Below are positions 1 through 5,862 of a DNA stretch of 6,059 bases, piece by piece. The DNA lies in the NCBI GenBank assembly GCA_946623775.1, contig CAMORJ010000086.1, positions 1 through 6,059 on the forward strand, read 5' to 3'. The notes beneath the pieces were generated by a model. It ran no database searches, was not told the DNA's origin, and was given only the letters and a program-made list of their open reading frames with translations. Made by a program: the position numbers and the translations under genes. Source of the stretch: an uncultured Bacillota bacterium (lineage in GTDB: Bacteria > Bacillota_I > Bacilli_A > RFN20 > CAG-826). Positions within the stretch are counted from its first letter, which is position 1; every line of letters starts with the position of its first letter.

Positions 1-3
1 CAG

Positions 4-1152
4 ATGAGTTTTACTGACGAAGAACGCACAGCTTATTACCGACAGCAAATCCAAGAAGGGCGCGTCGATGCCCCTATGGGACTTAGAATTTTCGCCGGCG
101 TTGCCGACGGCCTTTTGGCGTGGCTTCTCTCCATCCTGATTTTTTCTTTGGCGATCCTCATCTTGACGCAGGGCAATATGCCTAAGCGGATGGGCGTTTT
201 GCTCAGCGACATGGAAAAAGAATCGACGGCCTCCGGGCTTGTCTTATATGGTGACGATGGCGTTGCTGAGCCAGAAGCGAAAAGGCTTGATAAGTATCTT
301 AAAACCATCCTGGCCTATGACGGCACCGAAGCTCCTAAGGACGAGTTCTATCATTACTATTGTGTTTATGTTAGCGACGCGAAACAAGCGACCCCTGCAT
401 CGGAATTCAATACGAAAATCCTGCACGTCGATCAGGCTGATTCGTATTTCGGAGTAGTGGGGGAACACGCGGTGCTGAAGGAAGAAATGAAAACGCACTT
501 AGCAAACTATTACACCGTGGAACGTTTGGCCGAGGACATCAACGCCTATCAAGATTTAGCGAACTTTTACAAAGGCACCCACGACAATGCGTGGAGCGAA
601 TTCCGCGCCCTTGAGCCATACGCCTCCTGGCTTAGCGCTTATATGGAATTGGCCACTTCTTATTATTTGGCCATCGGCGGTATGCACATTTTCTCGTATC
701 TATTCGCAGGGATGATTTGCTATTACTTGATTCCCGCGATTAAAAAGCGCGGCACTACGGTAGGCAAGAAAATCCTTCGCATCGAACCGAAAATGATGGA
801 CGGCGGAGATATAACTTGGCCTGCATTATTCTTGCGCGGATCGATAGAGATCTTGCTTGGATGCTGGGCCATCCCGCTTTGCGGATTCTTCGTTTATGGC
901 TTCGATTCGATGACGGTGCCTTTCATCGCCGCAGGTAAATTCGTGGTACAGCTATCCGTTTTCCTGATCGCGGGTTTCGTTTTGTCTATCGCCTCGCTTG
1001 TGTTTGCTTTGGTGCGAAAAGACAATAGGGCGATCTCCGACTTCGCCGCAGGCACTTGGGTCATCACCACGGATGTGACCAAAATCCGCAACGCCCAGGC
1101 CGAATTGAGGGAAGCGGAGCGCCAAAGAGGGTCTAGCGATGAGCAACAATGA
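4..1152 (+). CDS. RDD-family membrane protein with large external domain (first of a tandem pair)
   Basis: Predicted multi-pass membrane protein of 382 residues. Hydrophobic segments lie near residues 31-55, 220-245, 276-300 and 312-337. The RDD hallmark is present at both ends: R28 and D35 (R-x6-D) in helix 1, and a C-terminal stretch around residues 337-355 (RKDNRAISDFAAGTWVI) that matches the family's closing D-x-x-A-G-T pattern. A segment before helix 3 (residues 250-262, TTVGKKILRI) is also typical of the family. Between helices 1 and 2 lies a hydrophilic, Tyr- and acid-rich domain of about 155 residues, absent from minimal RDD proteins; its only Cys is C120. The C-terminal tail (about residues 358-382) is charged and probably cytoplasmic. 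The gene overlaps the next one by 14 bases. The start is the first ATG of the window, so its ribosome site is not visible and a start further upstream cannot be excluded. RDD proteins have few proven roles (ion antiport has been reported for one); no specific role is claimed here. Confidence 0.82.
   Translation: MSFTDEERTAYYRQQIQEGRVDAPMGLRIFAGVADGLLAWLLSILIFSLAILILTQGNMPKRMGVLLSDMEKESTASGLVLYGDDGVAEPEAKRLDKYLKTILAYDGTEAPKDEFYHYYCVYVSDAKQATPASEFNTKILHVDQADSYFGVVGEHAVLKEEMKTHLANYYTVERLAEDINAYQDLANFYKGTHDNAWSEFRALEPYASWLSAYMELATSYYLAIGGMHIFSYLFAGMICYYLIPAIKKRGTTVGKKILRIEPKMMDGGDITWPALFLRGSIEILLGCWAIPLCGFFVYGFDSMTVPFIAAGKFVVQLSVFLIAGFVLSIASLVFALVRKDNRAISDFAAGTWVITTDVTKIRNAQAELREAERQRGSSDEQQ
1126..1131 (+). 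promoter_or_regulatory. Ribosome binding site AGAGGG inside the end of the upstream gene
   Basis: AGAGGG lies 7 bases before the ATG at 1139, within the last codons of the preceding RDD gene. It supports ATG 1139 as the start of the second RDD gene. Together with the 14-base gene overlap, it suggests that the two proteins are translated in a coupled way. Confidence 0.7.
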
Positions 1153-2209
1153 GGGCCAGGTCATTTCGCTGACCTATCAAAAAGCCGGATTGATGAAGCG
1201 CATGGTCGCCTTTTTGATCGACGCGATTCTTATTGGGACTTTGGCTTTGGGCATGTTCTGGGCCCTGCGCTTATTGGTGGAGAACACCTCCTGGTACCAT
1301 GGGGCTTTCGATACTTACGTTTCGGTTTCGGTCGATTCCAAATTGTTCGTCTACGCCGAGACCGAAGATAATCTCGTTCAGATTGATACTTATGCAAAAG
1401 GAACCTTCAAAGACGATGCCCAAAAAGTATCGTTTTTAGAGCAACGCCTCCATTATTTTTATGTCGATGACCCCCTTTCGCTTTTTGATGGCGACGAAGG
1501 GGAAAAGCTTTATAGGGCTGACAAAATCGGGAAAGACGGCATCAAGAAAAGCGATGGCTCATATTACTTTGCATTGAACCAAGAAGGAGAGCCGGCCTCC
1601 ATTGTCCCCGATGCTGAGCTGATTGCCTTTTATGAGCAAGCCACTATTTCCGCCATCGAGTACTTAAACCGTTCAGAAGACTTCGTGAATGCAAAGCGCG
1701 TCCTTTCCCAAACAATCAATTTCTTGCTGATTCCCTTATCGATCGCGGTGTCATTTACGCTTTTCGAACTACTGATCCCGCTGCTTTTCTTCAGAAGGGG
1801 ATGGCAGACTCTGGGCTTGGCCGTGTTCCATTATGCGTTGCTGAACTCGGAAGCGGTGGTGCCGATGACCCGGTTTTTCATCTTCCGCTTCCTATTCATG
1901 CTGTTCATCGAAGTGCTTCTTTCCATGATGACCTTTGGCCTTCCGCTTTTTGTGACTATGGGCATGATGGTCATCCGCAAAGATGGCCAGGCCCTGCACG
2001 ATTACCTCTTCGGCATCTATATGGTGGAAGCGGGGGACCAAAGCATTTACAAATCGAAAGAGGAATACTTTGCGTTGCAAGCCCAAGCAGAAGGGACTTC
2101 CGCCAGACCATTTTTGACATCGTGGTACCGCGATGGCGACATGATTCCTCCCCGGGTCATCGAACCGCCTGAGCATCAGGAAGAAGGAGAGGGCGAATCA
2201 AAGAAGTGA
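1139..2209 (+). CDS. RDD-family membrane protein with large external domain (second of a tandem pair)
   Basis: Predicted membrane protein of 356 residues. The N-terminus has a textbook RDD opening, AGLMKRMVAFLIDAIL (residues 16-31), with R21 and D28 in the first helix. Hydrophobic segments follow near residues 191-217, 244-264 and 264-280, and the closing motif RKDGQALHDYLFGIYMV spans residues 280-296 (D288). A hydrophilic domain of about 145 residues (47-190) sits between helices 1 and 2, the same plan as the upstream neighbour. I see no cysteine in the protein. The C-terminal 60 residues are hydrophilic and end in an acidic Glu/Gly run, probably cytoplasmic. Overall identity to the neighbour is low, so the duplication appears old. 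The start is supported by AGAGGG 7 bases upstream. No intrinsic terminator with a T-run follows the gene, so some read-through into the transporter operon is possible. Function unknown beyond the family. Confidence 0.85.
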   Translation: MSNNEGQVISLTYQKAGLMKRMVAFLIDAILIGTLALGMFWALRLLVENTSWYHGAFDTYVSVSVDSKLFVYAETEDNLVQIDTYAKGTFKDDAQKVSFLEQRLHYFYVDDPLSLFDGDEGEKLYRADKIGKDGIKKSDGSYYFALNQEGEPASIVPDAELIAFYEQATISAIEYLNRSEDFVNAKRVLSQTINFLLIPLSIAVSFTLFELLIPLLFFRRGWQTLGLAVFHYALLNSEAVVPMTRFFIFRFLFMLFIEVLLSMMTFGLPLFVTMGMMVIRKDGQALHDYLFGIYMVEAGDQSIYKSKEEYFALQAQAEGTSARPFLTSWYRDGDMIPPRVIEPPEHQEEGEGESKK

Positions 2210-2243
2210 GTTTTCTCGATGTGGCCGAGACAATTGCGCCCCC

Positions 2244-2255
2244 TTCGCACGCGAA
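2244..2255. repeat. Short inverted repeat TTCGC-AC-GCGAA upstream of transporter promoter
   Basis: This is a perfect 5-base inverted repeat around a 2-base centre, about 30 bases upstream of the -35 box at 2288. It could be half of a regulator site. It is short enough to occur by chance, so the regulatory reading is inference. Confidence 0.3.
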
Positions 2256-2260
2256 CGCCA

Positions 2261-2289
2261 AACACTGCGCGTTTCGTTTCGCGAGTGTT
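2261..2289. repeat. Imperfect dyad AACACT-g-CGCG / CGCG-AGTGTT overlapping the -35 box
   Basis: The left arm is AACACT, one unpaired G, then CGCG. The right arm is CGCG then AGTGTT, around an 8-base loop TTTCGTTT. That makes 10 base pairs with one bulge. The right arm runs into the -35 box (2288-2293). There is no T-run after it (GTGAAAAGG follows), so it is a poor intrinsic terminator. An operator for a repressor of the transporter operon, or a weak terminator for the RDD genes, are both possible. Confidence 0.5.
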
Positions 2290-2316
2290 GTGAAAAGGAA
2301 AGAAACATTTTATAAT
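2288..2316 (+). promoter_or_regulatory. Sigma-A-type promoter of the transporter operon (TTGTGA-17-TATAAT)
   Basis: The -35 box TTGTGA is at 2288-2293 (4 of 6 consensus bases) and the -10 box TATAAT at 2311-2316 (6 of 6), with an ideal 17-base spacer. Transcription should begin near 2323, leaving a leader of about 20 bases that already contains the ribosome site, so there is no room for a riboswitch. Confidence 0.75.
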
Positions 2317-2330
2317 CGTTTAGACAATCT

Positions 2331-2335
2331 AGGAG
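2331..2335 (+). promoter_or_regulatory. Ribosome binding site AGGAG of the ATPase gene
   Basis: AGGAG lies 9 bases before ATG 2345 and just after the predicted transcription start. It fixes the start of the ATPase gene. Confidence 0.75.
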
Positions 2336-2344
2336 TTCCACGAC

Positions 2345-3538
2345 ATGGAAATTCGCATTAAGAATTTGACCAAGGTTTTCCCTGGCAATCCTAAAAAAGG
2401 CATCCCCGACACCCGCGCTGTCGATGATTTGAACATTCTTGTCCCCGACGGCGAATTAGTCGGTCTTCTCGGCCCTTCTGGTTGCGGCAAATCCACGACC
2501 CTGTACATGATTGCAGGCCTATTGGAACCCTCTGATGGCGAGATTTGGTTCGGCGACGAAGACGTCACCGACCTAGAACCGGAAAAGCGCGGAATCGGCC
2601 TGGTTTTCCAAAACTACGCTCTTTATCCGCATATGACCGTTTACAAAAACGTCGCGTTCCCTTTGACCAACCTTCGCATCCAAGAACCCGTTTTGGACGA
2701 AAATGGCAATCCGGTTCTCGACGTCGATGGCAATCCTGAGATCAAAAAGAGGAAATTGACCAAGGACGAAATCGATAAAATCGTCCGCGAAACCTCCAAA
2801 ATCGTCCAGATTGAGCAATATCTCGAACGCAAACCGAACCAGTTGTCCGGTGGTCAGCAGCAGCGTGTTGCCATCGCCCGTGCCCTAGTCAAAAAACCTA
2901 AGGTTCTTCTCCTCGATGAGCCTTTGTCCAACCTCGATGCCCGCCTTCGTTTGCAGACCCGCGAAGAGATTCGCCATATTCAGCAATCCACCGGCATCAC
3001 GACCGTCTTCGTTACCCACGACCAAGAAGAGGCTATGTCCATCTCCGATAAAATCGTCGTCATGAAGCTCGGCGTGAAGCAGCAGGAAGGCGTCCCACAG
3101 GATGTCTATAACAATCCTTGCAATAAATTCGTTGCCAATTTCTTAGGCACGCCCCCCATCAATTTGTTCGCTGGCCGCATCCAAGGCGGCAAAGTCTACA
3201 TTGGCGAAGATTGCGTCCGCGAAATCACGCCAGAAGAAATGGAGCAAGCCAAAGCGGAAGGCCGCAACCTTTCCGACCAGGATGTTACCGTCGGCATTCG
3301 CCCTGAAGGCATTGTCATCGACGACAACGCTAAGCCGAACTTCCATTTCAAGGTTGACCGCATTCTCACGATGGGTCGAGACATCATGCTTATGTCCGAC
3401 CAAGAGTTCCGTCTATCCGATACCAAATTCGTCATCGATGCCTTCACGAAGGTTTCGGTGGGAGAGGTGCAAGCCCAGGTCAAGCCGCATAAGTGCTTGG
3501 TCTTCAGCTTGGAAGAAGGAGAACCGAGGCTCGTTTGA
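2345..3538 (+). CDS. Carbohydrate ABC importer ATP-binding protein (MalK/MsmK/UgpC type)
   Basis: This is the cytoplasmic ATPase subunit of a CUT1-type importer; a dimer would power uptake through the two permeases encoded next. All catalytic motifs are intact: Walker A GPSGCGKST at residues 43-51, Q-loop Q89 (LVFQNYALYPHMT), signature LSGGQQQR at 167-174, Walker B VLLLDEP at 187-193, D-loop NLDA at 196-199 and switch His H225 (FVTHDQEEA). After residue 240 come the family's linker (residues 262-274, FVANFLGTPPINL) and a C-terminal OB/TOBE-type domain to residue 397. The length is somewhat above the usual 360-380. The excess is mainly an insert at about residues 113-137, between Q-loop and signature, with a doubled VLD-x-x-GNP unit; a slightly long loop at residues 13-24 adds to it. 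The gene comes first in the operon, with its own promoter and AGGAG site. The substrate is not set by this subunit. Confidence 0.96.
   Translation: MEIRIKNLTKVFPGNPKKGIPDTRAVDDLNILVPDGELVGLLGPSGCGKSTTLYMIAGLLEPSDGEIWFGDEDVTDLEPEKRGIGLVFQNYALYPHMTVYKNVAFPLTNLRIQEPVLDENGNPVLDVDGNPEIKKRKLTKDEIDKIVRETSKIVQIEQYLERKPNQLSGGQQQRVAIARALVKKPKVLLLDEPLSNLDARLRLQTREEIRHIQQSTGITTVFVTHDQEEAMSISDKIVVMKLGVKQQEGVPQDVYNNPCNKFVANFLGTPPINLFAGRIQGGKVYIGEDCVREITPEEMEQAKAEGRNLSDQDVTVGIRPEGIVIDDNAKPNFHFKVDRILTMGRDIMLMSDQEFRLSDTKFVIDAFTKVSVGEVQAQVKPHKCLVFSLEEGEPRLV
2690..2737 (+). repeat. 24-base tandem repeat (two units) inside the ATPase gene
   Basis: Two in-frame 24-base units, 2690-2713 and 2714-2737, match at 18 of 24 bases and encode VLDENGNP and VLDVDGNP (residues 116-131). 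The differences are partly synonymous, so this is an established protein repeat and not a recent slip. The unit lies in the helical subdomain of the ATPase and probably forms a small surface turn or hairpin. Confidence 0.7.
3526..3529 (+). promoter_or_regulatory. Likely ribosome binding site GAGG of permease 1
   Basis: GAGG lies 12 bases before ATG 3542, inside the last codons of the ATPase gene. It is weaker and further away than the site of the ATPase gene. With only 3 bases between stop and start, translation of permease 1 probably also depends on coupling to the ATPase gene. Confidence 0.45.
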
Positions 3539-3541
3539 TCT

Positions 3542-4639
3542 ATGGCAAACGAAGTCAGTAAGCCAAAACGCCGCTTCAACATCCTCTCTATTTTCCGTCG
3601 GAAAGAGAGGGTTTCCGCTGATGCCGGCGAACGCAATAACTGGAAGGCATGGCTGTATTTGGCCCCGACCATCATTTTGATGGCGGTCTTTACTTTCTAT
3701 CCGTTGATCAACACCATCGTCATCGCCTTCTTGAAGAACTATGACTATATCTCTCAGGTTCACGAAGGCTTCACGATGGAGAACTTCGGCGTCGTTTTGG
3801 GTCTCGTAGGCAGATCCGAGATGATGAATGCCGATGGCATATACGAATCCATCTTCCGCTGGAACTGCACCAGATTCGAATCCGATGGGGTCGTGGGCAT
3901 ATATTTGAACAGCGAAGGCGTCGTTTCGCGTGCGTACTTCACTATGAATGTCATCCGCTACGCGTTCCCGAACACCCTCCTCATCACTTTCATCACCGTC
4001 CCGCTTTCCATCATCATCGCATTGCTTATCTCGATCGGTCTGAATTCCATTCCGGCATTCAAGAAATTCTTCCAGACCATCTTCTTCATCCCTTACGTCA
4101 CCAACGCGATTGCCGTAGGCATGGTGTTCGCCGTTTTGTTCGACTACAAAGGTATCTTGAACTATTTGCTAGGCCTTGGAACCTTGACCTGGATCGACCA
4201 GGCCGCACCGGCATGGCGTGGTATGATCGCCTTGTGCGTGTACATCATTTGGCATAGCTTGCCATTCAAAATCCTCATCTTCCTTTCGGGTTTGCAGAAC
4301 ATCGATAAGCAGTACTACGATGCGGCGAAGATCGACTGCGCCGGCAAGATGAAAACGATGCTGAACGTCACCGTGCCATTGCTGTCTCCGCAGATCCTGT
4401 ACATCATGATCACGTCCTTCATCGGGTCGTTTAAAGAATACACGTCCGTCGTAGGTTTGTTCGGCCAGCAAGGCACAAGCCCCGGTTCGTACAACATGTA
4501 TACCGTGGTTTACTATATCTACGATATGGTCAATTCCAATGTCCAATATGGCGCTGCAGCAGCGGTGTTGCTGTTCCTTGTGATTATGCTTTTCACCGCG
4601 ATTCAGTTCAAAGTTTCAAAGACGAGGGTTCACTACTAA
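3542..4639 (+). CDS. Carbohydrate ABC importer permease 1 (MalF/UgpA/MsmF type)
   Basis: This is one of the two membrane channel subunits of the importer. It has 365 residues with about six membrane helices, near residues 36-58, 142-166, 175-200, 225-249, 283-303 and 335-357. The family's cytoplasmic coupling loop, which docks on the ATPase, lies at about residues 258-279 (YDAAKIDCAGKMKTMLNVTV, then P279). Its usual EAA-x3-G appears as DAA-K-I-D-C, so the normally conserved Gly is Cys266. The external loop between helices 1 and 2 spans roughly residues 62-140, much longer than in typical Firmicutes relatives of about 290-310 residues. A basic N-terminus (KPKRR, FRRKER) fits the cytoplasmic side. 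The gene starts 3 bases after the ATPase stop and ends 1 base before permease 2. The MalF-like assignment rests on gene order, the AP-x-x-x-L-M helix 1 region and the coupling loop. Substrate unknown. Confidence 0.93.
   Translation: MANEVSKPKRRFNILSIFRRKERVSADAGERNNWKAWLYLAPTIILMAVFTFYPLINTIVIAFLKNYDYISQVHEGFTMENFGVVLGLVGRSEMMNADGIYESIFRWNCTRFESDGVVGIYLNSEGVVSRAYFTMNVIRYAFPNTLLITFITVPLSIIIALLISIGLNSIPAFKKFFQTIFFIPYVTNAIAVGMVFAVLFDYKGILNYLLGLGTLTWIDQAAPAWRGMIALCVYIIWHSLPFKILIFLSGLQNIDKQYYDAAKIDCAGKMKTMLNVTVPLLSPQILYIMITSFIGSFKEYTSVVGLFGQQGTSPGSYNMYTVVYYIYDMVNSNVQYGAAAAVLLFLVIMLFTAIQFKVSKTRVHY
4624..4628 (+). promoter_or_regulatory. Likely ribosome binding site GAGGG of permease 2
   Basis: GAGGG lies 12 bases before ATG 4641, within the final codons of permease 1. 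Spacing and sequence resemble the site of permease 1. The first 18 coding bases of the two permease genes also match at 15 positions, which suggests similar initiation rates for two subunits needed one to one. Confidence 0.45.
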
Positions 4640-4640
4640 T

Positions 4641-5708
4641 ATGGCAAAGCAAGTCACTGGAGCATACGACGATCGCAATTTCATTCAGAAGCTTTTCCAT
4701 TTGAAGGGAAAATCCGAGAAGCAGCGCGAAAGAGAAGCGAAGCCGGAGTATCAGGCAATCGATACCTCTAGGATGCAGCTCGTCATCAAAGACCGCGCAA
4801 GAAACGCCGATCAGCTCGCAAAGGCGCAGAAAGTCGCCCACATCATTTTCTTAGTCATCACCTACGCATTCCTCATCTTCATGTCGGTCATCGTCTTATT
4901 CCCATTCTATTGGATGGTGATCACCTCTTTGAAATCCACGACTGAAATCCGTTCGCTCCATCAGACGTTCTTCCCTCAGAATGTTCTGTGGTCGAACTAC
5001 ATCACGGTCTTCAATTCGTTTGACTTTGTCACCTACGTCGGGAACACCTTGCTCGTCGGCGTCATCTCGACCGCCGGCACCTTGGTGACTACGATCTTCG
5101 CCGCATTCGCCTTCGCGAGGCTCAATTTCACCGGCAAAGGCGCATTGTTTGCCATCTTGTTGGCCACGATGATGATTCCTGGCGAAATGATGGTCATCAC
5201 CAACTACATCACCGTTTCCCGCTTGCCATGGTATGAATTCGGCAAAGGAATGCAGGAGGGGTGGCTCAATAATAAAGACTCTGTCTTCGCGGCCATGATT
5301 GTCCCGTTCTGGGTCTCCGTCTTCTACATCTATTTGCTCCGCCAGAACTTCAAGCAGATTCCCAACGAACTCTATTTGGCTGCCAAAGTCGACGGAAAGA
5401 GCGATTGGCAATACCTTTGGAAAGTCATGGTCCCACTTGCCATGCCGACCCTTATCTCCATCTTCATCCTGAAACTGATGGGCGCATGGAACTCCTATGT
5501 TTGGCCTAACTTGGTCACCACGTCCAACAAGGAATGGCGCTTGGTCACCAACGCGTTGCGCGGTTCGTTCACCAACTCCAGCGGCGATCCCGAATACGGC
5601 ATCCAAATGGCTGCAACCATCTTGGTCACCGTGCCGTTGCTGCTATTGTTTATCTTCTTTAGGAAATACATTATGCGCGGCGTCGGCAGAGCCGGTATCA
5701 AAGGCTAA
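4641..5708 (+). CDS. Carbohydrate ABC importer permease 2 (MalG/UgpE/MsmG type)
   Basis: This is the second channel subunit of the importer. It has 355 residues with about six membrane helices, near residues 66-95, 132-158, 166-190, 214-234, 263-283 and 323-341. The coupling loop is clear at residues 242-265 (NELYLAAKVDG, then WKVMVP), with G252 and P265 in the expected places and Leu246 where the family usually has Glu. The end, KYIMRGVGRAGIKG, is the usual MalG-like C-terminus (RG-x-x-x-G-x-x-KG). Family members are usually near 275-300 residues. The excess is a highly charged N-terminal extension of about 65 residues, rich in Lys, Arg and Glu and probably cytoplasmic, plus a somewhat longer stretch between helices 3 and 4 (about residues 190-213). 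The start, 1 base after the permease 1 stop, is the only sensible one near the GAGGG site. The gene ends the operon, followed closely by a terminator. Confidence 0.94.
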   Translation: MAKQVTGAYDDRNFIQKLFHLKGKSEKQREREAKPEYQAIDTSRMQLVIKDRARNADQLAKAQKVAHIIFLVITYAFLIFMSVIVLFPFYWMVITSLKSTTEIRSLHQTFFPQNVLWSNYITVFNSFDFVTYVGNTLLVGVISTAGTLVTTIFAAFAFARLNFTGKGALFAILLATMMIPGEMMVITNYITVSRLPWYEFGKGMQEGWLNNKDSVFAAMIVPFWVSVFYIYLLRQNFKQIPNELYLAAKVDGKSDWQYLWKVMVPLAMPTLISIFILKLMGAWNSYVWPNLVTTSNKEWRLVTNALRGSFTNSSGDPEYGIQMAATILVTVPLLLLFIFFRKYIMRGVGRAGIKG

Positions 5709-5716
5709 AATTAGCC
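5703..5716. repeat. Inverted repeat GGCTAA-AA-TTAGCC containing the permease 2 stop codon
   Basis: Perfect 6-base arms around AA; the TAA stop (5706-5708) forms part of the left arm. As RNA it could form a small 5-base-pair hairpin. It abuts another dyad and a terminator, so it may add to 3'-end structure or protection of the message. Chance is possible for arms this short. Confidence 0.45.
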
Positions 5717-5729
5717 GATACGTGTATCG
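5716..5729. repeat. Inverted repeat CGATAC-GT-GTATCG ahead of the terminator
   Basis: Perfect 6-base arms around a GT centre, sharing base 5716 with the preceding dyad. As RNA it gives a 5-base-pair hairpin with loop CGUG. It lies 5 bases upstream of the terminator stem. It could stabilise the 3' end of the operon message or be a DNA-binding site; neither is shown. Confidence 0.45.
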
Positions 5730-5734
5730 AAATA

Positions 5735-5757
5735 CGGGGCAATTCGCCCCGTTTTTT
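5735..5757 (+). terminator. Rho-independent terminator of the transporter operon
   Basis: The stem CGGGGC / GCCCCG (5735-5740 with 5746-5751) closes a 5-base loop AATTC and is followed directly by six T (5752-5757). The base pair A5734-T5752 can extend it. This is a strong classical intrinsic terminator 26 bases after the permease 2 stop codon. It separates the transporter operon from the lipoprotein gene. Confidence 0.92.
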
Positions 5758-5795
5758 GAATCGTTTTTACATAGTAAAGGACTTCAAATATGTGT

Positions 5796-5823
5796 TTTAC
5801 ACGCGTGGGAAGTATGCTATCAT
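5796..5823 (+). promoter_or_regulatory. Extended -10 promoter of the lipoprotein gene (TTTACA-16-TATCAT)
   Basis: The -35 box TTTACA is at 5796-5801 (5 of 6 consensus) and the -10 box TATCAT at 5818-5823 (5 of 6), with a TG at 5815-5816 giving an extended -10 (TGC-TATCAT). The spacer is 16 bases; TTTTAC with 17 is an alternative reading. Transcription should start near 5830, leaving a leader of about 33 bases. The promoter sits right after a strong terminator, so the lipoprotein gene is transcribed on its own. Confidence 0.72.
5800..5807. promoter_or_regulatory. Palindrome CACGCGTG in the promoter spacer, candidate operator
   Basis: This perfect 8-base palindrome overlaps the end of the -35 box and lies inside the spacer of the lipoprotein promoter. 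A protein bound here would block polymerase. It is short, and no matching full palindrome is seen at the transporter promoter, where only CACGCG (2248-2253) recurs. The operator role is inference. Confidence 0.35.
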
Positions 5824-5850
5824 AGGCTGTCAAGCGACAAACTATCTTAC

Positions 5851-5856
5851 AAGGAG
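5851..5856 (+). promoter_or_regulatory. Ribosome binding site AAGGAG of the lipoprotein gene
   Basis: AAGGAG lies 6 bases before ATG 5863, a strong site that fixes the start. It is part of the weak dyad ACAAGGAGCTTTGT (5849-5862), which could partly pair the site with the bases just before the start codon. Confidence 0.8.
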
Positions 5857-5862
5857 CTTTGT

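Noticed and set aside
1471..1502. Imperfect stem CCCCTTTCG / CGAAGGGG within the second RDD gene
   Set aside because: It is inside coding sequence, has a bulge, and is not followed by a T-run; probably chance in Glu/Gly/Asp codons.
1801..2172. 123-codon frame on the + strand inside the second RDD gene
   Set aside because: It lies wholly inside the RDD reading frame, and the peptide (Pro, His and Arg rich) looks like an out-of-frame artefact.
2210..2344. Possible riboswitch or leader peptide in the gap before the ATPase gene
   Set aside because: The predicted transcript starts near 2323, leaving only about 20 bases of leader, too little for either.
3196..3680. Two 159-codon frames (one per strand) over the ATPase end and permease 1 start
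   Set aside because: Both overlap well-supported genes in other frames. The translations are Ser/Arg-rich without membrane or domain pattern.
4896..5606. 236-codon open frame on the minus strand opposite permease 2
   Set aside because: Antisense shadow of a clear permease gene. The translation is rich in Asp, Gly, His and Arg with no recognisable domain, and it has no separate ribosome site evidence.
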